Shown: positions 62,801 through 64,000 of the stretch, piece by piece
Layout of the letters: each line of letters starts with the position of its first letter
Numbering within the stretch: the stretch's first letter is position 1
NCBI GenBank assembly: GCA_905250075.1
Contig: CAJNOP010000056.1
Coordinates: 683,899-747,898 of the forward strand
DNA from: Rotaria sp. Silwood1
Lineage: Eukaryota; Rotifera; Eurotatoria; Philodinida; Philodinidae
Length of the DNA: 64,000 bases
Reading direction: 5' to 3'
Made by a program: the position numbers and the translations under genes
Notes under the pieces: model-generated
What the model was told of the DNA's origin: nothing
The model's input: only the letters and a program-made list of their open reading frames with translations
Database searches by the model: none

Positions 62801-64000
62801 TGACACTAAGGAAATTACAACATACGCGTATTAACAATTTGACCAAGAGTAATTGAAATTTGATTATTAGTTAATGAAGTTGTTAAATATAGTGATATTT
62901 CATAACCTAATGTTGGTAAATGTGCGAAACCAGAAGTTGCACTCTATTATTAACATAGAAAAAATAACGTATAATTTATGAAACATGGTATTAAAAAGTC
63001 ATTTAACAAAATATTTGTTTATTTTTTTAAACTCTTAACAGAACCTGCAGAAATCAAACATTTCTCTATAAAAATGATTACTTTGCTTCAATTCATTTGT
63101 CAACAGTGAATATTTGACTAATGTTCGTCGTGTTAATTTAGACAATGTTTTCACTTTCTATGAAAAATAGACTTCGAAAGTAAACTCAAACCGTCAGATG
63201 CTAAAAAAAAACAGCAATGACTGTTTAACAATGCACATGAAACTTTTCATCATATGCATAGAATATTCTCAAAACTTTTATTTCATATGATTTCACTCAT
63301 AGATACTGTTTTAAATGATCAGCATCAACACTAATGTATGAAACTATATGTAAAAGCCGAGATCACTGTGATATCATCGTCGATGCTTATTTACCTATCA
63401 ACAAGGGCTTTTATATAAATTTCAATGCAAAATACCGTGTGTTGATATATAAATAAGAATCAATAATGAAATTCTAGTGATCTTGGAACGAACTTTATGC
63501 ATTACTTTTCTACATGTTGATGCCAACGATTAGAAACAATCAGCATAGATGAAATTATATCAATTAAAACTTTCGAAAAAATTCTCTGATATGAAGAAAA
63601 GTTTGTGTAAGTCTTTAAAGGATTATTGCAGTTTTATTTCATAGCTGACTTTTCCGTAAATCATTATATATGTATAGATTATTTACTTGAACATATGTTG
63701 AACAAAGTCCTAATTGTGATGGATTATTATTTGTAATTGTAAAAACAAAATTCGATGCATATGTATTATTATAATTAATCGGAACTAATAATGCAAATGG
63801 TGAACCTTGAGGAATTTGTAAACTTGAATTACTGATAGTACTAATTGTAAAAGAACCCGATCCACTCTAAACATAATAAACCAAGAATCATAAATTATAT
63901 GAAAAAAAAAGCATCAGATTTTTATACGAACATTCGAACTATTAGAAAAATTGAATAATGATTGACCAATCCATATTTCTGAAACATTATTATATTCAAC
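56897..64000 (-). CDS. Large secreted modular protein with discoidin-like domain (5' partial)
   Basis: Many short exons (about 60-300 bases) with 50-70 base introns run from beyond the right edge to a stop at 56897. Checked C-terminal exons are 57586-57469, 57412-57351, 57301-57144 and 57079-56897, all in phase, ending TLAFDWFGY. Upstream at 57.65-58.15 kb is a likely F5/8-type C (discoidin) domain: DPCQFTTSVVGSDASL, GWQTGYRSNQW, YVQINFGNLTL, LGFSWDGNSF, IRHLRVYL. The remainder (58.2-64.0 kb) consists of beta-rich, Ser/Thr/Asn-rich segments with many N-glycosylation sites and a recurring motif DLGVVTNTG / DYGVMSNMG / NLGMMCNI, often followed by a GSNxPC-type cysteine. No membrane helix near the end, so it is probably secreted or extracellular-matrix. 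The largest intron is about 62.95-63.69 kb. Family of the repeats unknown; exon limits upstream of 58 kb are approximate. Confidence 0.65.

Overview
The window is AT-rich animal nuclear DNA, most likely from a bdelloid rotifer. The evidence is a set of metazoan genes (Wnt, Rab7, EEPD1, an EGF/mucin membrane protein), mostly short introns of 50-95 bases with GT-AG ends, TTTTAG-type acceptors a few bases upstream of several start codons (as expected for spliced-leader trans-splicing), and an F-box/leucine-rich family that I associate with bdelloids. The species cannot be fixed from sequence alone. All gene models below were spliced by hand, with reading phase checked across the junctions given.

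Layout. 1-6020 (+): 3' part of a mucin-like membrane protein with tandem 90-residue repeats, a poly-Thr tract, three EGF modules and one membrane segment. 8800-10830 (-): complete Wnt gene. 14002-26566 (+): 24-exon ankyrin/WGR/PARP gene of 2,560 residues. 26.6-27.5 kb: decayed copy of the 3' half of the ZGRF1/MTE1-like gene whose intact copy lies at 35696-37980 (-). 38176-42017 (-): EEPD1, in the same orientation and directly upstream of that gene. 42823-43277 (-): small membrane protein. 44895-45284 (+): intronless conserved small protein. 45346-47395 (-): tail-anchored protein. 51523-52407 (-): Rab7-like gene without a prenylation tail. 54251-56468 (-): F-box gene broken by one stop codon, with a further F-box fragment at 52.64-52.93 kb. 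56897-64000 (-): 3' part of a large secreted, modular, discoidin-containing protein. The stretches at 6-8.8, 10.8-13, 27.5-35.4 and 47.4-51.5 kb are gene-poor and hold transposon relics, foldback elements and pseudogene scraps.

The most interesting functional signal is the clustering of three genome-maintenance genes within 28 kb: PARP, a DUF2439 (ZGRF1/MTE1-type) protein and the nuclease EEPD1. The last two are 195 bases apart, head to tail, in an operon-like arrangement. A segmental duplication links the 3' end of the PARP gene with the ZGRF1-like gene. In one copy the PARP end is intact and ZGRF1 is dead; in the other ZGRF1 is intact and only a trace of the PARP end remains.

The most interesting structural signals are three foldback or inverted-repeat elements. 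The best is a 667-base hAT-type element with perfect 8-base target duplications and a core of GTTCC(T/C)AGGAAC palindromes. A fourth, small TIR element is validated by a paralogous empty site.
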